NCBI GenBank assembly: GCA_033060915.1
Contig: CM065383.1
Coordinates: 16,007,001-16,071,000 of the forward strand
Reading direction: 5' to 3'
Length of the DNA: 64,000 nt
Source of the DNA: Euryodendron excelsum
Lineage: Eukaryota > Streptophyta > Magnoliopsida > Ericales > Pentaphylacaceae
Position 1 is the stretch's first letter. Every line of letters begins with the position of its first letter. The notes beneath the pieces are model-generated. The model saw nothing but the letters and a program-made list of their open reading frames with translations. It was not told the DNA's origin and did not search any database. Below, piece by piece: positions 26,701 to 37,021 of this stretch. The translations under genes and the position numbers were made by a program.

Positions 26701-27080
26701 TTTTTGCTACAAGTGTTTAGGTTTTCGATGGACTATTTTTTAAAATTCATACAAAATTATCTTTTATATAAATTATATAACCTTTATACATAGCATAAAT
26801 AATAATTGATACGACGGAATTCTAGCAGGAGCAAAGATAATTTCAACGTTGGGCCTACTACAAACTTTATGGGAAACGATCACCAAAACAGCTAGCCCAA
26901 CCCAATCATATCCCTCTCACTTTATGTATATTATACATATTCAGACCAAAAATATATATATTATACATACAAATTCAAATATAGCAGCAGGGGTCTGACA
27001 ATTGCCTGGGAAAGCACTTGCCAAAAGATCTCTGAACCAAAAGAGGTAAAAAGAAAGACAAAAACCCCAGTCGCTCTCTC
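23773..27080. other. Intergenic region downstream of the FHA gene
   Basis: No ORF here resembles a known protein, and the longest (84 codons at 24043) has no recognisable motif. The first few hundred bases would be the 3' UTR. The rest is ordinary AT-rich plant intergenic DNA with a poly-T tract near 26692 and no clear element ends. Confidence 0.5.
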
Positions 27081-27104
27081 TCTCTCTCTATATATATATA
27101 TATC
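27076..27104 (+). promoter_or_regulatory. (CT)n and TATA-type core promoter of the LRR gene
   Basis: A CT-repeat (Y-patch-like) runs directly into TATATATATATATC, about 150 bp before the preferred start codon. The order and spacing suit a plant TATA promoter with a leader of roughly 100-120 nt, but a plain dinucleotide repeat would look the same. Confidence 0.45.
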
Positions 27105-27254
27105 ACAACCAATTCGCATTTATTCTGAGCAACCCACGTTCAAACGGACGGTGTTGATTCGCTTGTTCCGTTCTCTCTCCCTTTCTCTGTGTTATCTTCA
27201 ACCTCTAGGTCTCTGCAGTTCATGCCCCCTAAGAGCTACAGTGAATCTAAAATA

Positions 27255-28529
27255 ATGGCTACTCTCTGTTTCTCTCTGCCTTCACTCGTTATGTTATTTA
27301 CAGTAATTGAGTTATTATTTGAAGCGCATTCCACGACTTACTGGGGTGACATAGAGATATTGAAAGAGCTCAAGAACGGACTCGACCCTAACTCAGTCAG
27401 TCCCGGGAAGTGTTTGAACTCGTGGGACTTCACGGTCGACCCATGCGATAACCTCTTCGGCGAAAAATTCACATGCGGGTTCCGATGCAACGTCGTAGTC
27501 TCCCACGCGAGCCGAGTCACAGAACTCGCCCTCGACCGGGTGGGTTACGTCGGTTCGCTCGCTTCCACCACCTGGAACCTACCCTACCTCCAGACCCTAG
27601 ACCTCTCCGGAAACTTCTTTGCGGGTTCAATACCCGACTCGCTCTCGAACCTGACTCGGCTCCAGCGACTCAGTCTCTCTGGGAACTCGCTTTCGGGCCA
27701 AGTACCCGCTTCCTTAGGCTCTCTCTCTAGCCTCGAAGAGGTTTACCTCGACCACAACAACCTGCAGGGAACAATTCCATCAGCTCCCAACGGTCTAAAG
27801 AATTTAAAAAGGCTCGAACTTCAAGGCAACAAACTCAGCGGCGAGTTTCCCGATCTGGGCCAACTCAGTAACCTCCAGTTCTTAGACGCCAGCGACAATG
27901 CCATCTCCGGCGAACTCCCGACCACCCTTCCGACCTCCCTCGTTGAACTCTCCATGCGAAACAACCAAATGGAAGGGAATATTCCGGCGAGGATAGCTAA
28001 CATGGTCTATCTACAGGTAATGGACCTGAGTCACAACAAACTCAGCGGGTCGGTCCCGTCGTGTCTCTTCACCCACCCGTCCCTGCAACAACTAACCCTC
28101 TCGTACAACCAGTTCGAGTCGGTTCAAATACCCGGTGATTCGGGTCAACAAACCGAGCTCATAGCGTTGGACCTGAGCAACAACCAGCTCCATGGGTTGT
28201 TACCGTCGTTCATAGGTTCGATGCCGAAGCTGTCGGCCCTGTCGCTGGAGAACAACAAGTTCTTGGGTGTAATACCCACCCAGTACGCTCTGAAGGTGGT
28301 GGTGCCGGCGGGTAAAGGGGTGTCGCAGTTCAAGAGGTTGCTGCTGGGGGGAAACTACTTGTTCGGACCCATACCGGGTCCGCTAATGAACATGAGAAAC
28401 CCGGATTCGGTGACGGTGAGATTGGGAGACAACTGCTTGTACTGGTGCCCGGTAAGCTTCTTCTTCTGTCAGGGTGGCCAACAAAAATCGTTAATGGATT
28501 GTAAGAGCTTCTGTCCTGTGATTCCTTGA
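27255..28529 (+). CDS. Secreted leucine-rich repeat protein, no kinase
   Basis: A single exon encodes 424 residues. The ATG at 27255 sits in good context (AATAATGGCT) and opens directly into a signal peptide (about 1-26, LPSLVMLFTVIELLF). An in-frame ATG at 27222 would add 11 residues and cannot be excluded. A Cys-bearing N-terminal cap follows (SPGKCLNSWDFTVDPCDN ... FTCGFRC). About ten plant extracellular LRRs (LxxLxLSxNxxxGxIP type) run from roughly residue 85 to 375, and the protein closes with a Cys-rich cap (DNCLYWCP ... DCKSFCPVIP). There is no transmembrane segment, GPI-like tail or kinase, so it is probably a soluble cell-wall or apoplastic protein. The ligand or partner is unknown. 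The coding region is much more GC-rich than its surroundings, as is common for intronless plant LRR genes. Confidence 0.88.
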   Translation: MATLCFSLPSLVMLFTVIELLFEAHSTTYWGDIEILKELKNGLDPNSVSPGKCLNSWDFTVDPCDNLFGEKFTCGFRCNVVVSHASRVTELALDRVGYVGSLASTTWNLPYLQTLDLSGNFFAGSIPDSLSNLTRLQRLSLSGNSLSGQVPASLGSLSSLEEVYLDHNNLQGTIPSAPNGLKNLKRLELQGNKLSGEFPDLGQLSNLQFLDASDNAISGELPTTLPTSLVELSMRNNQMEGNIPARIANMVYLQVMDLSHNKLSGSVPSCLFTHPSLQQLTLSYNQFESVQIPGDSGQQTELIALDLSNNQLHGLLPSFIGSMPKLSALSLENNKFLGVIPTQYALKVVVPAGKGVSQFKRLLLGGNYLFGPIPGPLMNMRNPDSVTVRLGDNCLYWCPVSFFFCQGGQQKSLMDCKSFCPVIP

Positions 28530-30090
28530 ACTGTGTAACGTCATCGTTGATGAACATGATGATGTCCATATTTTCACACACACTCCTCTCTCTCTCTCTC
28601 TCTCTCGGAAATTTTTAATGTTTAGACATGGTGGAAAAAAAAAAAAGTAACTACACTTCATCTCATTGCAAGCGAAAATCAGATACTTCATGTAATTTAA
28701 AAATTAACAAGTTTGAATTTAATTGTAAAATAAATAAAAATTATTAGAATTAATGAAATTTTGTCAATATTTTTATAATTTGATCTCTTATTTTTAAATA
28801 ATAACATTTTTGGAATTTGGACTGCTTTTTTTCACTACAAACTTTTATCTTATTTTATTCAATCTTTTTCTCACTCTTTAAACATTAGTTTTTGTAATTT
28901 TTTTCACTATTTGTTGATTTTCAATCAACTATATTTAAGGTTATAAAGGAGTCAAGCCGAACGAGTATAGAGTTGTTCAAATTTAATTTGAAAATCTTAA
29001 CGATCTTGAAAATTTGTTCAAGCTTGATTTGTTTAATTTTTAAACTGATCTCAAACGAATTTTGATCCAGTTAAACTCAAGTATGTATAAATTTATTGAA
29101 CTACGTTTGAATCGAGCTTATAAATTTAACTAATTTTAAAATGTATTAAAACTTAACTTTTTAATATAACGAGCCAATATCAAAAGTGTTTTTGTTGCTA
29201 GGGATTGGACTTATTTGTTACTAGATGACGAAACTAATCTCATTATAGAGAGAGTAGATTTGACCAGGGCTTTTGGCATCGTAGCCTTACTTCATTAAGA
29301 GTTTGAGTTGCAATAGGCGTGCAATGTTTGGGATATATAATATTTGATTTTTTTATTATTTATTTTTTGTAAGACTTAATTTATTAACATATTAATTTTT
29401 CCACCCTATTAACTCCTTTTCTTTGCCAATCATATATGTATTTGATTCCTTCGAAAAAAGGGGCAAAAAAAAAAGGATTTTTTTTTGTTCCCAAAGGAAT
29501 GTTAATAAAGCCCACGTGCATCGCTCGCACTTTGTTTGGGAATCCACTTTCATCAGTTGGAGAAAGAGTTAAGCCAAAGCCAGGATCAAGACACTCTCCT
29601 GCAAATGAGTCCCACCACCTATTTCCAAAGTCCTTTCTATCCATGTGACTTGTCCTCTTAGACTTCTCAAACTGTAACTGAGCCACAGCAAACTTGATAA
29701 GAGGTATCCCTATTCCCTGCACAAAGGTGGGCCGAAATTAACTTTACTGGGTTGAGTTGGGTTGGCTTTAATGGCAGTTAGCATTACCAAATTCTTTACG
29801 AAGCACCGAACAAAAAAAAAAAGTTAGCATTACCAAAATGGTTTGCGCAACTGAAACTTTTCCTCGGGTTTTCCGCCTGTCCGGCTGGGGGACAAATGTT
29901 TATTAATTACTATCACTAAGATTTAAATTACAGTATGAGAGCATCACTGCATAGAAGTTAAATGATCATAATGGTATACCCTAAAAAGTACTAACTACGA
30001 TGGTTTTTTTTTTCTTCCAATTCCGTGAGGAGTGGAGCTTGGCAATGCCAAGGATTAATTGACATTTAATTGACTGGTGCTACTCCTGGA
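28530..30090. other. Intergenic region
   Basis: Holds a short (CT)n tract just after the LRR gene (28587-28606). An AT-rich stretch near 28940-29130 has phrases such as CAAGCTTGATTTG and GAATCGAGCTTATAA, resembling degraded plant nonautonomous elements. A 112-codon minus-strand ORF (29384-29722) matches nothing I recognise. No gene is supported. Confidence 0.5.
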
Positions 30091-31500
30091 AATGTTTTTT
30101 TTTGGTACAAAGGAGGCCAACTGGCCAAGAAAGGAAACAGAAAAGAAAAAAAGAACAAAGAAAAAATAACAAAAATAAAAACAAAAACTAAACAAAACAT
30201 GTCGTGGGTACCCCTACTCGGAGGTGTCAATAGCCAAAAGAGGCCACAGTAGCAGTGGCGGATCCTTGAGTATCTGAAGCTCTGTGGAACCTTGGAGTGC
30301 ATTCTTGGCTAGCCAATCCGCACAAACATTAACTTCCCGATAGATATAATGAATAGTACATAACCAATTTCTTTGCAACATACTATTGATTTGAAGGATA
30401 ATGTTATAATCTGGATGTTGAGGGTTTGGCTCCCGAAGAAGGTGAACTGCTTCCCAAGAGTCAGTTTCCAGGATGATCACACGAAAGCCACAATCCCAAG
30501 CGACCTATATGCCATGCTTAATTGCCCATAATTCCATCGTAATGGGAGTTGTTCCGCCCATCCGGTGCATGAATCCTGTAATCCATCGTCCGGCATTATT
30601 CTTCAGAATTCCCCCCAAACCTGCCCTTGTGCTTTCCCCCAGCATAGCTCCATTTGTTTTAACCTTGATACTATCAATATCTGGGGGGTGCCGTTGGATG
30701 AAGCATTGTCGAATCGATTGTTGCTCCAGCAATCTCTGAGCTAGTTTGAACTCTTGGATAGTGCCTTGAATGACCTGTAATGGATCCTGTGGAAGAGAAA
30801 ATTTTGGATCGTAAACTTATTTGTTTCGCCAGTACCAAGCCATGTATATAGTGCACAAGAATATCATTGCCCAGTTCCCATCAATATTAACTAGCCTGTT
30901 CATCCTTCCCAAGTTCCTGTCAATCCAAGCAGCCAGTGGAAGAGAAAAGAATTCTTAATGTTCACTTAGAGGGATCAAATTGCTCCAAATTCCTCGAGGG
31001 AGTTTACAATCTCTAATGGCATGGATCGTAGACTCCAAATAATGGCCGCATAACCAGCAACTGCCATCAGTAGATATATCCCTTTGAAACTTCTGCAAGT
31101 TTTTAAGTAACCTGTCACGCCGGCAAATCCAGGCCAAATGTTTCCACCTCAAGAGCCCTTTAGCTTTCCAAACATTTTTCCAAACCTTTTTTATCATTAG
31201 GGAGAGTTTTTGTAGTCATGATCGACTGATAAGCAGATTGAACAGAGAACCTGCCATTGGAATTATGCTTCCATATCCTATAGTGACACTTCTTAAAGTA
31301 TCTAAAATTTGAGTTCGAAAGAGGGGGCTTAGCACTGCCCATGCCATCCGTGACTCCCCAGCCAATACTCTGCCACCAATTTCTCTTCATCTTCAATAAG
31401 GATTGGGCCACAAGCTGGATTAATTAAAGGGCCGTCACCTAACCAAGAAGGGAATCGAGACTTGTAATCTGCCTTTATAGGTAATGCTGCTGGCTTCTGT
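30091..31500 (-). mobile_element. LINE (L1-type) remnant: zf-RVT and RNase H end
   Basis: On the minus strand the order is that of the C-terminus of a plant LINE polyprotein. 31500-31200 has FPSWLGDGPLINP and YRIWKHNSNGRFSVQSAYQS (the segment after the reverse transcriptase). 31197-30955 has a zinc-binding zf-RVT region (KHLAWICRRDRLL, CWLCGHYLEST, IRDC). 30732-30214 is an RNase H-like domain (VKTNGAM, GLGGILKNNAGRW, ILETDSWEAVHLL, NVCADWLAKNAL). The first Asp position of the RNase H reads Asn (KTNGA for KxDGA). Stops and frameshifts break it. An A tail on the minus strand (T run at about 30093-30102) marks the 3' end. The 5' end is truncated, as usual for LINEs. Confidence 0.8.
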
Positions 31501-31630
31501 GGTGTTTTTCTTCCTTCCTGTAAGCGCTCTTCACAAGATGGCAAAACATAAAATTACAGTCATCTGTGGTGTTTTTCTTCCTTCCTATAAGCGCTCTTCA
31601 CAAGATGGCAAAACATAAAAATTACAGTCA
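31496..31630. repeat. 67-bp tandem duplication beside the tRNA-like gene
   Basis: 31496-31562 and 31563-31630 are adjacent copies starting TCTGTGGTGTTTTTCTTCC and ending ATTACAGTCA. They differ by one G/A change and one extra A. The high identity implies a recent duplication. The second copy ends two bases before the tRNA-like gene. Confidence 0.95.
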
Positions 31631-31632
31631 GT

Positions 31633-31704
31633 GGGGTGTTGCAAGAATCGAACTCACGACCTCTTACAACCAAAGCGAGAATCATACCACTAGACTAAAC
31701 ACCC
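31633..31704 (-). tRNA. tRNA-Pro (UGG)-like gene, possibly degenerate
   Basis: Read on the minus strand, the 72-nt sequence starts GGGTGTT and ends AACACCC plus C, a perfect 7-bp acceptor stem. It has TTAGTCTAGTGGTATGATT (D arm, A box) and GAGTTCGATTC (T arm, B box), with anticodon loop TTTGGTT, giving UGG (Pro). Plant tRNA-Pro(UGG) normally has TTTGGGT and a stem CTCGC/GCGAG. Here the 3' side of the stem is GTAAG, leaving one C-A mismatch and one G-T pair, and the T stem relies on wobble pairs. A TTTTT terminator follows about 12 nt downstream. It may be a decaying copy; the changes are mostly C to T or G to A. Confidence 0.65.
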
Positions 31705-32838
31705 ACGTCTTAAAATTTGGATCTCAATGAATTTACTTAAATAATAATCCATCCACTTATTCCTGCTCTCCTTTTCCTTTTAACGTTTTGCTTTTTTCTC
31801 CTGAGAGGAACATTGAAAGCCCTAATGTCTCACTCAAACCATCATACCCATTAATTGGGCAACTAAAGCCTTTTTGTAGGCAGCAATAGCATCAAGCAAT
31901 CTCAATTAGCAAAGCCATGAAGGCAAGTACTTAGATGAATTTGCACGAACACGTTTTATACTAAACAAGTTCCTAAAATGAAGTGGGATTTATTAGATGT
32001 ATAATTGAGGAAGAAGAGAATCTATGCTATATGTGGTTGGGCAGAAGGAATTGCTACCTAGGAAAGGAGAGAAAGATTTCCTTTGTTTGGTAGAGTGGGC
32101 AAGGGGAGAGCCCCTGGGGAGCTAGGTTTTCTCCTCTCCCTCTCCTATTTGTCTTCCTTCTTGCCAAACATAGCATTAAGTTTAGTAACAATAGGATACC
32201 CATTATAGGGGTGGTTATGGGCCCGATGACCTACCCAAGCCCACTCATCATTTATAGTACTTGAGAATTTTTTAGACCTAATTAGTTTAATGGGCATGCG
32301 TCTAAATTGAGTTTGAAATCCGGCCCAACCCAAAAAATATATAAAATAGTATTTTTTTTGTTTTAATATATTTATTTATTTATTTATATTTTATGTTAAT
32401 TAATATTATTTTTGAAGAAAAAAATATTTAGGTTAAATGAACGAATTTAAAAATTATAATTTTATCTTAAGACGGACTTGGGATTTTGTTTTATGCCTAA
32501 TAAGAAAAATTTTAATAAAGACCCAGCCGGAGTTCAACCCAACCAATGTCTACGCCTGGCCCCATTCTAAATGAATCATGTACAATCTGTGTTCAATTTG
32601 AATTCTCTCTTTTTCAAAATGTTTATCCCATCAGTCATTGGACAAAACGATTTTATTACCCAAATTATATCATTTTAGTAAACTCAATTATTTTGAAGAT
32701 AACCATAATTCCTAGTTGAGTTATCTCTTTATTTTTATTCTATATGACGTGTCAACTACTCTCTTAATCAATGAGAGATCTTCATTAATTCATACTGGGA
32801 CAACAAACTAAAAGAAAAATAGAAAGGAAAAGAAAGAA

Positions 32839-32874
<36 letters not shown>

Positions 32875-33202
32875 CAATGGTGATAGAAATCAGAACTGCG
32901 AATGGCATTCCCGAGGTCTAAATACATAGTATTTACCTTACTTTGTACATGCATGCATACTTGATCAGATCTCAGAACTCTGAACTCAGTACACTGCACC
33001 TTTGCATGGCCAATGTATCCTGTGAAATAAGGCAGAGAGAAGGTGATGCAGCCTAACATGTGAAAATTATATTTTGATTTAATAGACTGATAGTCTACAT
33101 CTCGTTCTAAAAGACAGAATTCTTGATCACACAAAAAAAAAAAAAAAGTCACAATAACTAAAAACAAATATTATTAACTCTAAATCCTGCAAATGAAGAT
33201 GT
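31705..33202. other. Intergenic region with a (GA)n tract
   Basis: No gene is supported. A GA microsatellite lies at 32840-32872. The 32145-32333 translation is low-information and not a known protein. The remainder is AT-rich. Confidence 0.5.
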
Positions 33203-33465
33203 CGTTTGATAACGTTTTTTGTTTTTTGTTTCAAAAAAACAAAAAACGCCGTTTGTTTAAATTTTTTTTTATTTTTTACAAAATTTGAAAAAAGAAAACT
33301 AAAAACACTAAAATAGGTGTATTTTCTCTTATAAAAACATTGGTCTAGTATTATTGGCACAATGATAACCTATAAATGCTCATCATCAAATCACAAAACA
33401 CACACAGCAAAAATACAAAATAAAAACACACAGCAAAAAACAAAAATTGACAGCGTTACCAAACG
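33203..33465. mobile_element. MITE-like element with CGTTTGATAACG ends
   Basis: The left end CGTTTGATAACG and the reverse complement of the right end, CGTTTGGTAACG, match at 11 of 12 positions. Both are followed inward by T-rich sequence (GTTTTTTGTTTC type). The interior is noncoding. No target duplication was found, so the ends are provisional. Confidence 0.5.
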
Positions 33466-33942
33466 ATTTACATTTCAATTTATAATAGAACTAAAAGAAA
33501 TACTAAAGAAAATAAAAAAGGAAATAAAAAAATGTCAAACTTAAGTTAAGCCTCAATTTAAATACTAGAATACTAAAGAAACTCTATAAACCAAACATAA
33601 TCCGATTTGGAAACTTTTAGACAAAAGTTATGATTAAAAATGAATTTTTTTAAAATAGTAAAAACATTGATTTGAGAGCATACACCATGAAATTCAAGTA
33701 AAATAAAAGCAATAAGTATTGTTTTTCAAGTCGTTTCGAATCAACCTACTAAATTTAAGACGATATTAAAATAATCTAAAAAATAATAATTTTACTCCTA
33801 ATTACATTTTCAGTGCCGATTAGACTTCTTTTACTCTCAAACTTTTAAAAACTCTTTAACAATTCGTTCTACATAAGAAGGCGATGGTTTTCGGGTGAGA
33901 GAGCACCAAATCTGGCTATGTATGCTTGCATGTGTCCATATT

Positions 33943-33983
<41 letters not shown>

Positions 33984-34125
33984 AGTGAAGTAGGGGGCTT
34001 GTATGTGTATGCGCGTTTGATGCTACCACTACTACAAATTTCGCCCCTCCCATGTGATTTCTCCATGTTTTGGCTTATATTTCAAGCTTTCTCACGTTTG
34101 TGACGCGACGATCCAGATTTTCTTA

Positions 34126-34156
<31 letters not shown>

Positions 34157-36580
34157 TAAATGAAGCCCGTCATGGATATATTCTTCACATCCCATGTTAG
34201 CGTCTATCTTACTGCCCGTTTTGTTACTGCTGGGTTTTTGGGTGAAGGCTCTCTCTATGGATGGGGTGGGAATTTCGTTTCTTAATTAATAGCTAGGAAG
34301 TTAGTGATTGATTGTTTCATTATCTCATTATACTGTGTTTTAAACAACCAAGAACTTGCATGTTATGCAAATATTGATGCAGTTTATTTGCGTTCTACAT
34401 TCAAGAGCTAGGCCTATAAATCTCATTAATTAGTTAAATCTTAGTGGGTTCGCAAAGATAATTGTCACGCTTTCCTTTTTTTGTTCGGTACTTCATGAGA
34501 AAGTAAATCAAAATAGCATCAAACAAGGACTAAGCCCTCACCAAGAAAGTTCTCACCATGTCACCAATCAAGTCGTCAAGGATCACAAAGTGTTTTACGA
34601 GGAAATAACATCAAACAAGTTCATACATGTTTCCTTCCCGTAATGTATAATTCAAGGTGTAATTGCATCTTCTGAGAAGAAATATTGCATCCTCCACTAG
34701 TGCTTTATGATGAAAGCTTGTTACTAAGGTGTCCAAAAATTCATTCCACCCGTCAAACCGGTCGGCTCAACCTTGACCCAAACGCAATTCAAATCAATTT
34801 GAATTCAGACCGAGTCGAAATCAGTTCCAAGATTTGTGAATTTGATTTGGTGGTTCGGTTGGTAAATCACTACCTTAAACCACCCGAGCCGACCCGACAC
34901 TTCTATTGTAAATAATTTGACCAAACCCGAATCCGACCAACCCAAATCCAAACCAAACCAACTTGAACACCAACCGAGTCAAAATCAATTTCATTATTTC
35001 TGAACCCAAGCTTAACGATTCGGTTAGTGGGTCACTACCGAACCCAACCCATGAACACTTCTACTTGCTACAGCTTAGAATCATTTTTTTCTTTAATCGG
35101 GTATCCGAGCTTGCTTGCACGTACCTTAACTAACCATGAGATCTGTGCAGTTCTCATGATCCACACAAATTAAGTAATTATCAAATTAAATACCTTGAAG
35201 GTGACCTTAAAAAATTAATAATACTTAAAAAAATTTTAAACCTAAAAACTTAAAAGAAGGTAAACCCCAGCCTCAAGTTTTGACCAGCAGCCAAACCCAT
35301 GCTTACATCTGTTTCTATTTCAATTAGGAAGTTTTAACACCAATATGGTGACAGCCATCATTGTCATGCTTACACGTGTGCCTCTTCAAGGGGCCTATCT
35401 CATAGTTTGGCTAATCGACACTAGAGAACAAGAAATTGATCTTTACAGCTCAACCTAAACTCTACTTCCTTTTTTTTTTGGGGGGTGGGTTGTTGGTGGT
35501 AGTGTTTTGCATCTGCTACTCAGAACTTGTGAGATATTGGCGAATCATGATATTTTCTTTTACCTGTAATTCCTTGAAGAAGCACAGGTGCAATTCCAAT
35601 CAACCCTTTGTGATTTGGAAGAGAACTAAAATTGTTCTGGTGATGCAGCCATCATGGACTTGTGCAATAGAGCACAAGACGTACTATTCCTTTTCCCTCT
35701 TTTAAGTACTAACTCCAACCTGAGATATTCCCAGCCAATTCATGTGTAATTGAATTTTCAAAATACAACATTTGAACGTGTTGGCGCATTGCTTTGTTTG
35801 TAGTGGGTGAACGAAATTATCATTTCCACCTCTTCTGTGCTAGCTAAGATACTTTTCATTTTTGTTTTTCGTATTCTCAAAATAAAAACTAATGAAAACT
35901 TTTCGTTTATCTTGTTCTCGAAAGTGAAAAAAAAGAGATTATAGTAAATACCATCGTTTTGATATTATTTAATTTTTATATAAAAATCGTTTCAAAAATT
36001 TAAAAAACACATTTTGTCTTGGTACCTATAATTAGATATTATTTTGAAAAAACTCTAAAACAAGTTTAGCTGGTTTATCAAACACAATCTCAACAAAAAT
36101 TATTTTGAAACTTATTTTATAAGATTTTAAAAATGAAAGCAGAAAACAAAAACTAAGACTGTAATCAAACGGGAATTATCTGTGACTCCACTAGTCCTAA
36201 GAAGTATTAATCCAAGGCACTGAGATCCACCCAAGTTCAATCCTACCTCTTATATGTCATCATGCCACAACAGTATAGATATGACGGCTCCATGTTGGGA
36301 TTCCAGTCTGGCAAAAATAAGTTTAAATTTTGATGATTCTAGGCGTTTAATTTCAACAAACATGATTGAATGTTGTGGATATTCCATAAAACATATAATT
36401 TACTAATATTTTTCATATGTGAGCTGTCAACTGGTGAGCCCAGATTCGAATGACTCGCATATGTATTATTTTAATGGCACGGTAGTATTAACTAATGACT
36501 AACTAATGACTCGTATATGTATGAAGTAATATCCAACTGTTATTCATTGGTATGGTAGTATTTATCCTTCATGATAAATT
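33466..36580. other. Intergenic region left of the nested retroelements
   Basis: Contains a (CT)n tract (33948-33981) and a (CTAT)n(TA)n tract (about 34127-34158). At 34740-35060 are repeated CCGAnCC phrases (for example CCACCCGAGCCGACCCGACA) of a kind common in plant intergenic repeats. 35840-36180 is T- and A-rich and may be another degraded nonautonomous element. I see no gene. Confidence 0.5.
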
Positions 36581-37021
36581 GTAATTGATAGAGATCGATC
36601 AGGACTTTTCATAATAAGTTGATCGGCGCTTGTATCGAGATCATGGTGTCTAGGGTATATGTTGAGCAAGAAAACAATGCAGATCAACCTTAAAAGCTCT
36701 AGCTGACTCGAGCACAACCGAGTCGACCATGCCCAACACAACTGAGCAAATCATGCCCGAGCAGACGTTGTGGAATGGTGCCAATTATTTTCCCTATATG
36801 TCACGACAGTGGGGGCCATCACTGACAACCCAATCATGATAATTAACGTGCTTCCAATTCCAAGATTTCGAATGTAGCAGCAGGTAGTCACCTCCCCCGT
36901 TCTGACACACTCCTAAGAGAGCGTCACATGTGGAGTTGGACAATCACTCCCCCCACTATCCTGCAATCAGTCTAGCGCTCCAATGTCATATTACCACATG
37001 GAAAGACAACCATCTCCCACT

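Noticed and set aside
27222..27254. Upstream in-frame ATG of the LRR gene
   Set aside because: Context is poorer and it would place 11 polar residues before the signal peptide; kept only as an alternative start.
29384..29722. 112-codon minus-strand ORF, possible gene fragment
   Set aside because: No recognisable domain or splice context, and the C-terminal part is low-complexity; could be chance.
35840..36180. Possible MITE ending in AATCAAACGG
   Set aside because: No matching inverted end or target duplication could be found.
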